Assembly (NCBI GenBank): GCA_016711405.1
Contig: JADJSZ010000061.1
Location: 1 to 41,958 of the forward strand
Origin: Candidatus Hadersleviella danica
Lineage (GTDB): Bacteria; Chloroflexota; Anaerolineae; Promineifilales; Promineifilaceae
DNA length: 41,958 bases
Reading direction: 5' to 3'
The notes under the pieces were generated by a model. That model was given only the letters and a program-made list of their open reading frames with translations. It was not told where the DNA came from and did not search any database. Made by a program: the position numbers and the translations under genes. Below are positions 18,072 through 25,525 of the stretch, piece after piece. How positions within the stretch are numbered: the first letter of the stretch is position 1; every line of letters begins with the position of its first letter.

Positions 18072-18106
18072 ACTCAGCACTCAGCACCCAGCACTCAGCA
18101 CTCTCC
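18072..18106 (+). repeat. Heptamer array inside LuxR coding sequence (ACTCAGC family)
   Basis: Units ACTCAGC, ACTCAGC, ACCCAGC, ACTCAGC encode the low-complexity stretch DSALSTQHSALS. The preceding GGAGGAGCAGAGG-like sequence is also repetitive. The same units form the spacer at 7474-7508. Confidence 0.8.
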
Positions 18107-19408
18107 GACCTTGTCGGGCGTATTGCCTCCATTCGCGCCACGGTGGCTGTGACTCGGCACGATGCGGAGGGGATTATTGCCCAAGGGGAACGTGCTCTTG
18201 CCCATTTGCGCCCCGAAAACGTGTCCGTCCGCGCTTCCATCACATGGGCGTTGGGCTATGCCTACCACCTGCAAGGCCAGCGCACGGCCGCCAGCAAAGC
18301 CTACACCTCCGCCCTCGCCACCTGCGAAGCCATCGGCCACAAAGTGATTGGCATGATGTCGGCGGGCGGCTTGGGGCATATTCAGGAGGTGGAAAACCAG
18401 CTTCACCTCGCGGCCGAAACCTATCAACGCGCCATCGCCATTGCGGGCGACCCCCCCACGCCCCCCATTTGCGATACCTATCTCGGCTTGGCGCGGCTCC
18501 ATTACCAGTGGAACGATTTGGCGATGGCCGCCCAGTATGGGGAAAAGAGTTTGCCCCTCGCCCGCCAAATCGAAAATACGGATAGGTTTGTGGCCTGTGA
18601 ACTGTTTTTGGCGCAACTCAAGTTGGCGCAAGGGGATGTGGCTGGGGCGGCCGTGTTGGCCGCGCAAGCCAGCCAATCTGCTCGCCAGCACAATTTTGCC
18701 CAGCAAATGGATGAGGTGGCGGCCGTGCAAATCCAGATTTTGCTGGCACAGGGACAGGTGGCGGCGGCCGACCAATTGGCGCAAAACCACGCTGTGCCGC
18801 TCAGCCGAGCGCGGGTGGCTTTGGCACAGGGTCGCCCAGAGGTGGCCATCGCCGTTTTGGAGGCGTGGCTGGCCGAAGTGACGGCTAAAGAGTGGGCGGA
18901 TGAACGGCTGAAGGGGTTGGTTTTGCTGGCGGTGGCGTATGGGGCGCAAGGGGAGGAGGACACGGCTGTGGCGCACCTGCGCGAGGCGTTGGCCACGGCC
19001 GAGCCGGGCGGTTTTATCCGCCTGTTTGTGGATGAGGGGCGGCCGATGGCGGCCTTGTTGGGCAAAATGAAAGATGAAGTCGGTAGTATGAGAAAATACA
19101 TCCAGCAATTGCTGGCTGAGATGGGCGACTCGCCCCTCAACCAAACCCATCTACCCGAACCGTTGAGCGAACGGGAGTTGGAAATTTTGCGGCTTGTTGC
19201 GGAAGGGTTGTCGAATCGGGAGATTGGGGCGCGGCTGTTTCTGGCGCTGGATACGGTGAAGGGGCATAACCGCAAAATTTTTGAGAAGTTGCAGGTGCAA
19301 CGGCGCACGGAAGCGGTGGCTCGCGGCCGTGAATGGGGGTTGTTGTAGGCGGTCATTTTCCCGTAGGAGACCCTACCGATAGTTGAATCCAACAAAGGAG
19401 AAAACAGG

Positions 19409-20302
19409 ATGAAACAGATAGCAAAATGGATTGGGGTTATCTTGGGCGGCCTGCTCGCCCTGCTTGCCATTGCGGCCGTGAGCCTGTACTTCGTGGGCGG
19501 CAACCGCCTGAGCAACGCGCCAGAGGTAGCCGCCGTGCCCGTGGCAATGGCGACCGATGCGGGAGCGGTGGAACGCGGCCGACAGTGGGCACAAGTGAGC
19601 GCGTGTACCGCCTGCCACGGCACCCAATTGGAAGGGGCGGCGTTTACCGAAGGTGCGCCCATCGGGTATGTGTCCGCCCCCAACCTGACCACAGGTGCGG
19701 GTGGCGTGGGTGCCAAGTATGAGCCAGCAGACTGGGAGTTGGCCATCCGCCACGGGGTGAATGCGGCTGGGGAGACGATGGTGATTATGCCGAGCTACCA
19801 TTACGACAGCTATGGGGATGAGGATTTGGCGGATTTAATCGCCTATTTGGAGGCGATGCCAGCGGTAGACAATGAGGTGGGCGAGCGGGAGTTGATGTTC
19901 CTCGGCCAAATTATCTTTGGGGTGTTTGCCTATAACAGTTGGGCGGTGAGTGTGGTGGATCACACGGCCGTGGGTGGCCCCGTGCCAGCGGCGGAAGTGA
20001 CGGCCGAGTATGGCGCATATATGGTGGGGGTGTCGTCGTGTGGCTCGTGCCATGCGGAGAATTTGGCGGGCAATTACGGTCAGTTGGATTCGCCGCTGGG
20101 GCCCAACCTAACCACGCTGGCGAGCAGTTGGACGGAGGAGGAATTTGTCACGGCCGTGCGCACGGGGCAGGCTCCAGACGGCCGACAGATCAGTACGGAG
20201 ATGCCGTGGCAACATTATGCGGCGATGTCGGATACGCAGGTGCAGGCTCTGTGGGCGTACCTGAATACGCTGGAACCATTGCCAGATAACGACGGAGGTT
20301 AA
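19409..20302 (+). CDS. Membrane-anchored diheme cytochrome c
   Basis: 297 aa. An N-terminal hydrophobic segment (about residues 5-29) anchors or exports the protein. Two c-type heme sites follow: CTACH with C66, C69 and H70, and CGSCH with C211, C214 and H215. Met axial ligands are plausible in MPSYHYD and MPWQHY. The two halves look like tandem cytochrome c domains, as in diheme subunits that carry electrons for membrane dehydrogenases. AAAGGAG (19394-19400) precedes the ATG. It lies 60 bases after the LuxR-type gene on the same strand and could be regulated by it, but nothing proves this. A strong terminator follows. Confidence 0.88.
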   Translation: MKQIAKWIGVILGGLLALLAIAAVSLYFVGGNRLSNAPEVAAVPVAMATDAGAVERGRQWAQVSACTACHGTQLEGAAFTEGAPIGYVSAPNLTTGAGGVGAKYEPADWELAIRHGVNAAGETMVIMPSYHYDSYGDEDLADLIAYLEAMPAVDNEVGERELMFLGQIIFGVFAYNSWAVSVVDHTAVGGPVPAAEVTAEYGAYMVGVSSCGSCHAENLAGNYGQLDSPLGPNLTTLASSWTEEEFVTAVRTGQAPDGRQISTEMPWQHYAAMSDTQVQALWAYLNTLEPLPDNDGG

Positions 20303-20332
20303 TGGCTGTGGCGGTATGGCCTGTATAAATGT

Positions 20333-20373
20333 GCCCACGTCCCCCAAAATTCATGCGGGGCGTGGGCTTTTTT
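20333..20373 (+). terminator. Rho-independent terminator after the cytochrome gene
   Basis: Stem GCCCACG-CCCC pairs with GGGG-CGTGGGC and is followed by six Ts (20368-20373). Confidence 0.85.
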
Positions 20374-20444
20374 GTGGGTTTAATCGAAGGCGGGGTTTTG
20401 ATCTGTCTGGCCTTTGGCCAAGTGTTGAGAGGGTAATGGGGCCG

Positions 20445-20474
20445 TTGCCCCCTCCCTCCTAACTTCGCTATACT
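20445..20474 (+). promoter_or_regulatory. Possible promoter of the DUF433 gene
   Basis: TTGCCC (20445-20450), an 18-base spacer and TATACT (20469-20474) lie 44 bases before the ATG at 20518. The -10 is good; the -35 matches only partly. Confidence 0.4.
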
Positions 20475-20517
20475 GCCCATATGACAGTGGCTTATTTTCC
20501 CCTAAACAAGCGAGAAA

Positions 20518-20769
20518 ATGATGCTTTACCCCAATATCATTACCCTAGAATCTGGCAAACGAGGTGGCAAACCCTGCATCCGTGGGTTACGTATTACGGT
20601 TTACGATATTTTAGAGTATCTAGCCTCAGGGATGTCCATGCAGGAAATTCTGGACGATTTTCCCTATTTAACACAGGATGATTTATTGGCCTGTTTGAGC
20701 TTTGCCGCCATGCGAGAACGAGCAACACTCTTTGTCCAGACAGATGGTTATGAAGTCGCTTCTATTTGA
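20518..20769 (+). CDS. DUF433 family protein (antitoxin-like)
   Basis: 83 aa. It contains the family signature GKPCIRGLRITVYDILEYLASGM and the LTQDDLLACLSFAA helix. DUF433 proteins have a winged-helix-like fold and are usually paired with a PIN-like DUF5615 partner as a putative toxin-antitoxin module. Here the partner start overlaps the end of this gene (ATG at 20750) but is truncated, so the antitoxin may be an orphan. Two ATG codons stand at 20518 and 20521; either may be used. Confidence 0.85.
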   Translation: MMLYPNIITLESGKRGGKPCIRGLRITVYDILEYLASGMSMQEILDDFPYLTQDDLLACLSFAAMRERATLFVQTDGYEVASI

Positions 20770-20960
20770 CCATATGTCACTCGTGCCTCTTTTATACTAA
20801 ATTCGGCTCATCTCCCGATGGCACCCCGCTTTGACACGATTAGCAAAATTGATTGAAGCGTAAGGGGGCATTTATGGCTTTCCAAAATGTTTGGATACGA
20901 CGGGCAATTATTCCACAAGGGTATGAAGCAATTCGAAGAACTTTGAGGTTATTTGCGGGG
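20750..20960 (+). pseudogene. Decayed DUF5615 (PIN-like) partner of DUF433
   Basis: The ATG at 20750 starts MKSLLFDHMS, which fits the LLFD-N start of DUF5615 proteins and overlaps the DUF433 stop region. It ends at a TAA at 20800. Further on, pieces in two frames resemble the C-terminal motif GFPPK-IW-R-GN-ST: NVWIRRA in one frame and TTGNYST in the next (about 20880-20935), then GYEAIRRTL. This indicates a full-length partner that has lost its frame by several indels. Confidence 0.5.
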
Positions 20961-21084
20961 ATGTTTAGCCTGAGAGGCATTTTCATGTTGATAATTAAAA
21001 CGGTAGACGAACACCCCCAATCGGAGGTTCTCCATATTATTAGTGAGCCACCCAAAGCAATGAGTTAAGAACTGGATTAGGTGT

Positions 21085-21480
21085 GATGATTGAATACCTT
21101 TTGATGTGGCTGAATATCTGAAAATCAAGATATCAGAAGACATTGGCTAATGGGAACACGTCTATTTTCCATGTTGAATACGGCCGGGCTTGACGCAAGA
21201 TGCTAAACAGTTGGGTGTCACCGTGCCGTTTGTTAAATCGCTCGTCTCAATGGCAACCCGGTTGACACGATTAGCTAAATTGGAGCATTGCCACGGGCAA
21301 TCAATTAGAAACTGCCGTGGCGACCGTACTCATTTCGCATAGCATTCGCATCAATGACCAATACCGAATCTGCTTTGTTTGGCATTGACAAGAATCGTAG
21401 ATGAAGCTGGAAATTACGGATTACCATCAGGCGAAGCCCAAAACCATGTTGGAGAAAAGAAGGCAAAATTCGTTTCGTAA
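21085..21480 (+). pseudogene. Remnant of a RelE/HigB-type toxin with HigA-like antitoxin pieces
   Basis: Within a broken region, SIRINDQYRICFVW is open in one frame (21341-21382). This is the hallmark strand of HigB/RelE toxins. LEITDYH, the typical C-terminus, follows in another frame (21407-21427). Upstream, FDVAEYL (21100-21120) and LTQDAKQLGVT (about 21192-21225) resemble HigA2-type antitoxin segments. GTTGACACGATTAGC-type sequence occurs both here (21252 region) and at 20830, which suggests an old local duplication. No intact gene remains. Confidence 0.5.
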
Positions 21481-22054
21481 TTAAAACATCTACGGTAGCT
21501 TTTCTCGCCGCCAGTGTTAACTACGCCATATTTGATTTAGAGAACGCATCAATGGGGTTAAGCCACCGCGATCAAAGCGAGTTGATTATCAAGGTGTTCC
21601 CTATTCCGAAAGAATTTCCACTACGACATTATCAATGGGCGGCGTGGCGTAACGTCTTTTCAGCATGGTTTTTTGTTTAGCCTTGAGTATTTTGGCAAAT
21701 AGCTCCGGTTTAGGTCTTGTTGGCAATCGCAACTGGGTTGTTCTAATGTTAGTGAACCATTTTCAAGATTTCCACAGATATGAAGCAGGGTCTGATTGGC
21801 AAAAGATTCTTCGCCCTATGAGCTGTATTTATTTTATTTCTGGGCATCGGCAGATTCTTTTTGATGAATTTCGGCTAAATTCCTATTTAGACCTCATGCT
21901 GATGATGACAAAAGGATAGGAACCCTTCACAATAGCACTCAAATTGGTGAGGCGTTTCGCCATGTCGTTGTCATCAACACCCCAATTGCCCCCTATCTCT
22001 AGCCCCTCTCTATCCCAATCAATACAACCATCATTGCGTTTCAGGTGAAAAAAC
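21481..22054. other. Unassigned stretch, probably decayed coding DNA
   Basis: A frame without a start codon is open to 21679 and a second frame encodes 84 codons (21665-21919). Neither shows a motif I recognise and no SD precedes them. The composition is more AT-rich than the flanks. It probably continues the graveyard of the previous features. Confidence 0.35.
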
Positions 22055-22657
22055 ATGGGTGAAGAATTTTTTTGGAACAAACGGTACGCCAACAGCAATT
22101 ACGTCTACGGGACAGAACCAAACTCATTTCTGGCCGAACAATGTCACCTTCTCAGCGGGCCCGTTCTCTCTCTTTCCGAGGGTGAGGGGCGCAATGCCGT
22201 TTTTATGGCCGCACAGGGGCTAGATGTGTTGGGGGTGGATATTTCGCAGGTCGCCTTGGAGAAGGCGCACCAACTAGCCAAATCACGCGGGGTGGAAATC
22301 AGAACGGTGGTGGCTGATTTGGCGACTTTTGTGCCCGAAGAAAATCATTATGGCGCGGTGGTTTCCATTTCGGCGCATCTGCCAAGTGCCATTCGGCATA
22401 GACTGTACCCATTCATCGAGCGGGCACTCAAACCAAATGGCCTGATCCTGTTAGAGGCGTACTCGGAGAATCAACTGGCGAAAAACAGTGGCGGCCCCAA
22501 GCAGTTGGATATGCTTATGACCGTGGCGAAGCTTCAGCGAGAATTCCCCAATTTGGAACCAATTCTTTTGCAGGAAATCGAGCGGGAAGTTTTTGAGGGG
22601 GAAGGACATACGGGGCTGGCTTCGGTTGTGCAGTATATTGCGCGAAAAAAGGGGTAA
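22055..22657 (+). CDS. Class I SAM-dependent methyltransferase (TehB-like)
   Basis: 200 aa. The N-terminus FFWNKRYANSNYVYGTEPNSFL is typical of small TehB/thiopurine-type methyltransferases. Motif I is VLSLSEGEGRNAVFMA, followed by VLGVDIS (acidic ribose-binding residue) and motif IV around YGAVVSIS. LKPNGLILLEAY is the later strand. Substrates in this family include tellurite, thiols and small metabolites; the one used here is unknown. An AGGTGA SD lies just before the ATG. Confidence 0.85.
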   Translation: MGEEFFWNKRYANSNYVYGTEPNSFLAEQCHLLSGPVLSLSEGEGRNAVFMAAQGLDVLGVDISQVALEKAHQLAKSRGVEIRTVVADLATFVPEENHYGAVVSISAHLPSAIRHRLYPFIERALKPNGLILLEAYSENQLAKNSGGPKQLDMLMTVAKLQREFPNLEPILLQEIEREVFEGEGHTGLASVVQYIARKKG

Positions 22658-22740
22658 CATCTCATCGCGCAACTGCGCAACCATTATTAGGAATGACGAT
22701 TATTCAAAGTGAGCTTTTCGCAGATTGGAAAAAAGTTTTT

Positions 22741-22838
22741 AAAGCAAAAGGGCAAAAGAGCAATGGGGCAAAGATGTTTTTGCGAATGGAATTTCGCAAG
22801 TAACTTTGCTTTTTTGTTCTTTTGCCTTTTTGCAATAA
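22741..22838. repeat. Inverted GCAAAAG / CTTTTGC arrays in a gene-less spacer
   Basis: The left half repeats GCAAAAGG and GCAAAG units; the right half repeats CTTTGCTTTTTTG and CTTTTGCC. They form a long imperfect hairpin. A second small hairpin (ACTTCAACTCACTTGAAGT) lies at about 22863-22881. The 302-base spacer from 22658 to 22959 contains no convincing gene. Confidence 0.6.
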
Positions 22839-22959
22839 AACTTGATTTTGGCTTAAAAGCAACTTCAACTCACTTGAAGTTGTGCAGATTATTAAATCGT
22901 AATCCCTTAGTCACCAAAGGACATGGCTAACAGGTGAGAGCGTTCGGTGGCAAAAACTC

Positions 22960-23658
22960 ATGACGGTGTTTACCTTCCATTTGGCCAAGACCACCATTCC
23001 CACAGCAATTCGGGCACTCTATCGGCCGCCCACCCCCCTGCAAATCCGCGGCCTCGCCCACGCCGAGTGTATGTTGCGCATGACGCTTGGTGCGCCCATC
23101 CTCTCGCCTGCCCGAATGCAACTGCGCCATCTGGCCATGTTTGCGGCATGGGAGAGCGAGGATGCCATAGATGCGTTTCTGGGCGGGACGACGCTCGGCC
23201 GTGCCCTCGCCACGGGCTGGCACGTCCGCATGGCCTTTCCAGCGCCGCTGGGGCACATCAGCGAATTCGACGGGCTGGCCGAAAGCGTGGGCGAACAAGA
23301 CCCGGCCGCGCCTGTGGTGGCCGTCACGCTGGCGCGGCTGAAGCTCCCCCAAGTCCCCCGCTTCATTCGCTGGGGCAAGCCCGTCGAAGAGCTGGTGCGC
23401 GACCACCCCGGCACAACCTTGGCCCTCGCGGCCATGAGGCTCCCCCGCACGGTCTCCACCTTTTCGGTGTGGACTTCCCAACAAGAAATGGTAGACATGG
23501 TACGCGGCCATAGCGATGTGCCCCGCCCCGAGCGGCACGCCGTGGCGATGGGGGAGCGCGAGCGCAAGGATTTCCATTTTGAGTTCACGACGCTTCGGTT
23601 TCGGCCGCTGGCCGAATATGGGGCGTGGGAGGGACGCACCCATATCATTCCATCCTGA
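22960..23658 (+). CDS. CrtA-like (spheroidene monooxygenase-like) protein
   Basis: 232 aa. The layout matches the CrtA-like family: an N-terminal half with the pattern LRHLAMFAAWESEDAIDAFL, then VVAVTLARLKLPQVPRFIRW, then LALAAMRLPRTVSTFSVW and a C-terminal F-R-LAEYGAWEGR. CrtA introduces keto groups into carotenoids in purple bacteria; relatives elsewhere are uncharacterised. No carotenoid genes are nearby, so the role here may differ. A GGTGG-type SD is weak. The following gene is a membrane protein 42 bases downstream and may be cotranscribed. Confidence 0.55.
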   Translation: MTVFTFHLAKTTIPTAIRALYRPPTPLQIRGLAHAECMLRMTLGAPILSPARMQLRHLAMFAAWESEDAIDAFLGGTTLGRALATGWHVRMAFPAPLGHISEFDGLAESVGEQDPAAPVVAVTLARLKLPQVPRFIRWGKPVEELVRDHPGTTLALAAMRLPRTVSTFSVWTSQQEMVDMVRGHSDVPRPERHAVAMGERERKDFHFEFTTLRFRPLAEYGAWEGRTHIIPS

Positions 23659-23700
23659 AAGGTTTGGCCAAAACTCAATTGCGGAACCATCAAGAGACCT

Positions 23701-24213
23701 ATGCAAGCATTCTATGAAATACCGGGGCTAAATGTTTATATGCAGATTGTCGTGACAATCATTTCAATCAGTGTGCATTTTTTGTATACGCGCAATAAAG
23801 CTCGAAAAGAATCCACTATTGAACTCATCACCATCTACACCATCGGGCTTGCGGGGTGGTTCACCATCATGAGCGGGCTTTTCGGCCATATTATTTATGC
23901 AGACCAAGTCGCTTTGGATATAGGCTGGCCTTTGCACAGCGGTTTTCAAATGGAACTAGGGTTTGCCTCTATCGGGATGGGCATCGTTGGGTTTCTTAGT
24001 TTTTGGAACAAATCGTTTTGGCTTCCCTTCATCATTCCCAAAACAGTTTTTATGTGGGGTGCGGGCTTTACCCACATTTTACATGCGGTTCAGCACAACA
24101 ACTTCTCTCCTGGAAATGTCGGTATCATCATCTATTGGGATTTCCTGTTCCCACTAGTCATGGTCATTCTTTACCTATTTTATCGGCGTGAAAAACATCA
24201 ACTTGCAGGATAA
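23701..24213 (+). CDS. DUF6790-like integral membrane protein
   Basis: 170 aa with about five hydrophobic helices. It resembles the DUF6790 family in GWPLHSGFQMELGFASIGMGI and in the AGFTHILHAVQH segment. Several His residues (in FGHIIYA, PLHSGF, THILHAVQH) sit within or next to helices and could bind metal or heme, but this is inference. It has no SD of note and follows the CrtA-like gene closely. Confidence 0.6.
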   Translation: MQAFYEIPGLNVYMQIVVTIISISVHFLYTRNKARKESTIELITIYTIGLAGWFTIMSGLFGHIIYADQVALDIGWPLHSGFQMELGFASIGMGIVGFLSFWNKSFWLPFIIPKTVFMWGAGFTHILHAVQHNNFSPGNVGIIIYWDFLFPLVMVILYLFYRREKHQLAG

Positions 24214-24252
24214 ATAGAATGATCCAAGGGGTCAGCCGATGTCACCTCGTCT

Positions 24253-24720
24253 TTACGAATCTCTTTGTAGCTTCCCCCGCTCCTGCTCCCACAGCTTGGC
24301 AAATCGTTCAAAGGCATCCGCAATGATTGCCAGTTCACTTTCCGAGTAACTGGCAATCAGTTCCGCTTGCGCCTCCCTCGCCGAGGCAAACCATGAGGCC
24401 ATTTTGGCGGCACTCATTTCTGCGGGCGTAATCAAACTCCCCCGGCGATCATTCGGGTTGGGGCGGCGTTCGATTAAGCTCGCTTTTTCCAGCCTGTCCA
24501 GCATGGCCGTCGTTGCCCCCGAGGTGAGACCTGTGTGTTTGGCCAGCTCCGACGGGGTGGCCACCCCTTTTTGGAAGAGGAGCCGCAGACATTCCATGTC
24601 GGTGGCGTTGAGACCCGCCCATTCGTTCATGGCGTTGCGGAAGTGGGTCAAATTCACGCCGTAATCCCGCACGGCCGCCAACGCTCGTTTCTCCAACTCT
24701 GTTTTGGTTGCGTTTGTCAT
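24253..24720 (-). CDS. MarR family transcriptional regulator
   Basis: 155 aa winged-helix regulator. LNATDMECLRLLFQKGVATPSEL, the recognition helix region GLTSGATTAMLDRLEKASLI and the wing RRPNPNDRRGSLI are all typical of MarR proteins. The Met at 24720 is chosen over an upstream in-frame Met (24789) because a good promoter and palindrome lie between them. It is transcribed divergently from the DUF1801 gene, and the shared operator (24754-24772) suggests it represses both, released by an unknown ligand. Confidence 0.88.
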   Translation of the reverse strand: MTNATKTELEKRALAAVRDYGVNLTHFRNAMNEWAGLNATDMECLRLLFQKGVATPSELAKHTGLTSGATTAMLDRLEKASLIERRPNPNDRRGSLITPAEMSAAKMASWFASAREAQAELIASYSESELAIIADAFERFAKLWEQERGKLQRDS

Positions 24721-24730
24721 AAAGCCACTC

Positions 24731-24789
24731 TTGACATTATCTTTATCTCGAAGTATCTTTATTATAAAGATAAATTGATTTGGATGCAA
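24731..24789. promoter_or_regulatory. Divergent promoters with MarR operator
   Basis: Plus strand: TTGACA (24731-24736), 17 bases, TATCTT (24754-24759), towards the DUF1801 gene. Minus strand: TTGCAT (24784-24789), 17 bases, TATAAT (24761-24766), towards marR. Both -10 elements fall inside the palindrome TATCTTTA-TTA-TAAAGATA (24754-24772), a likely operator. A partial extra copy (TATCTTTAT) lies at 24738-24746. Confidence 0.75.
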
Positions 24790-24827
24790 CGCATCAAAGT
24801 AACCCCAACTTAGATAAGGAGAATGTG

Positions 24828-25310
24828 ATGAGTACCAAGAGCGAACCCAAGCAAAGCAAGAAAAGCACTGGTGAAGGATTTACGGCCGAAGAAAAAGCCG
24901 CCATGAAAGCCCGCACCCAAGAGTTAAAGGCGGAAGCACGCGCCAGCAAAAATCGGGAAGAGGGTGAAAAAGCGATATTTGCGGCCATTGCCGATATGAC
25001 GGGAAATGATAGTTTGATGGCGACACGATTACATGAAATCATCACCACCAACGCGCCCGACCTGATGCCCAAGACATGGTATGGGATGCCCGCCTATGCG
25101 AATAGCGATGGCAAGGTGATTTGTTTCTTCCAAGCCGCCAGCAAGTTCGGCGTGAGATATGCCACGTTCGGGTTCCAGCCTGATGCGAATCTGGACGATG
25201 GGAATATGTGGGCGGCTTCTTTTGCCTTGCTACAGTTAACCTCGGCCGAAGAGGCAAAAATCATTGCCCTTGTGAAAAAGCTGTGTTGGCGGTTTAGACA
25301 ATGGGTCTGA
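24828..25310 (+). CDS. DUF1801 / YdhG-like protein
   Basis: 160 aa. A charged, lysine-rich N-terminal tail (about 60 residues) is followed by a DUF1801-type domain: PKTWYGMPAYANSDGKVICFFQ, KFGVRYATFGF and MWAASFALLQLT. The fold resembles small iron-chaperone-like (frataxin-like) proteins; the function is unproven. AAGGAG at 24816-24821 precedes the ATG. The last residues (LCWRFRQWV) do not look like the usual family end, so a small indel near the 3' end is possible. It is likely controlled by the divergent MarR regulator. Confidence 0.8.
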   Translation: MSTKSEPKQSKKSTGEGFTAEEKAAMKARTQELKAEARASKNREEGEKAIFAAIADMTGNDSLMATRLHEIITTNAPDLMPKTWYGMPAYANSDGKVICFFQAASKFGVRYATFGFQPDANLDDGNMWAASFALLQLTSAEEAKIIALVKKLCWRFRQWV

Positions 25311-25364
25311 CAGGCACACGGCCGAGATTTGGCAAAGTACTACGGCTCCCCAAAGGACACCCAC

Positions 25365-25409
25365 ACAGGTGCGACCACTCCCAAAGTGCCTCGCACCTGT
25401 TTTGTTTTT
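25365..25409 (+). terminator. Terminator-like hairpin, ACAGGTGCGA family
   Basis: ACAGGTGCGA (25365-25374) pairs with TCGCACCTGT (25391-25400) and is followed by TTTGTTTTT. A closely related hairpin occurs at 27914-27959. Confidence 0.75.
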
Positions 25410-25414
25410 CAATC

Positions 25415-25442
25415 TTGACACACACCACCCACACGTTAAACT
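25415..25442 (+). promoter_or_regulatory. Possible promoter of the alpha/beta hydrolase gene
   Basis: Perfect TTGACA (25415-25420), a 16-base spacer and TAAACT (25437-25442). The start codon is about 83 bases downstream, with AAGGAG at 25513-25518. Confidence 0.4.
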
Positions 25443-25525
25443 TTCTGCAACATAGCCTCTAAACCAGCCATAACTTATCATTTCCAAGTTACAAGATTGA
25501 TTTTGCCCTGATAAGGAGAAAGAAA

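Larger units (their letters stand above)
16668..19348 (+). pseudogene. MalT-type LuxR family transcriptional activator, one frameshift
   Basis: About 893 aa if repaired. The start MANSILATKLYIPPPRP is typical of large ATP-binding LuxR (MalT/STAND) regulators. Walker A APAGFGKTT lies at residues 42-50. The frame breaks at a C-run (17057-17060); one extra C restores IPHDFILVLDDYHLI, which holds Walker B. A winged-helix/TPR sensor region follows. The C-terminal HTH has LSERELEILRLVAEGLSNRE and DTVKGHNRKIFEKL. Such proteins are ligand- and ATP-controlled activators. Two heptamer arrays (16841-16875 and 18072-18106) lie inside the coding sequence and encode low-complexity inserts. The frameshift may be a sequence error, because both halves are otherwise intact. 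Confidence 0.9.

Noticed and set aside
20481..20681. 66-codon frame starting at the TATACT promoter
   Set aside because: It overlaps the well-supported DUF433 gene in another frame and has no similarity that I recognise.
21665..21919. 84-codon open frame as a real gene
   Set aside because: No SD, no recognisable family, and it lies between remnants of broken genes.
22709..22930. 73-codon open frame
   Set aside because: It lies in inverted GCAAAAG repeats and encodes a low-complexity Phe/Lys-rich peptide without an SD.
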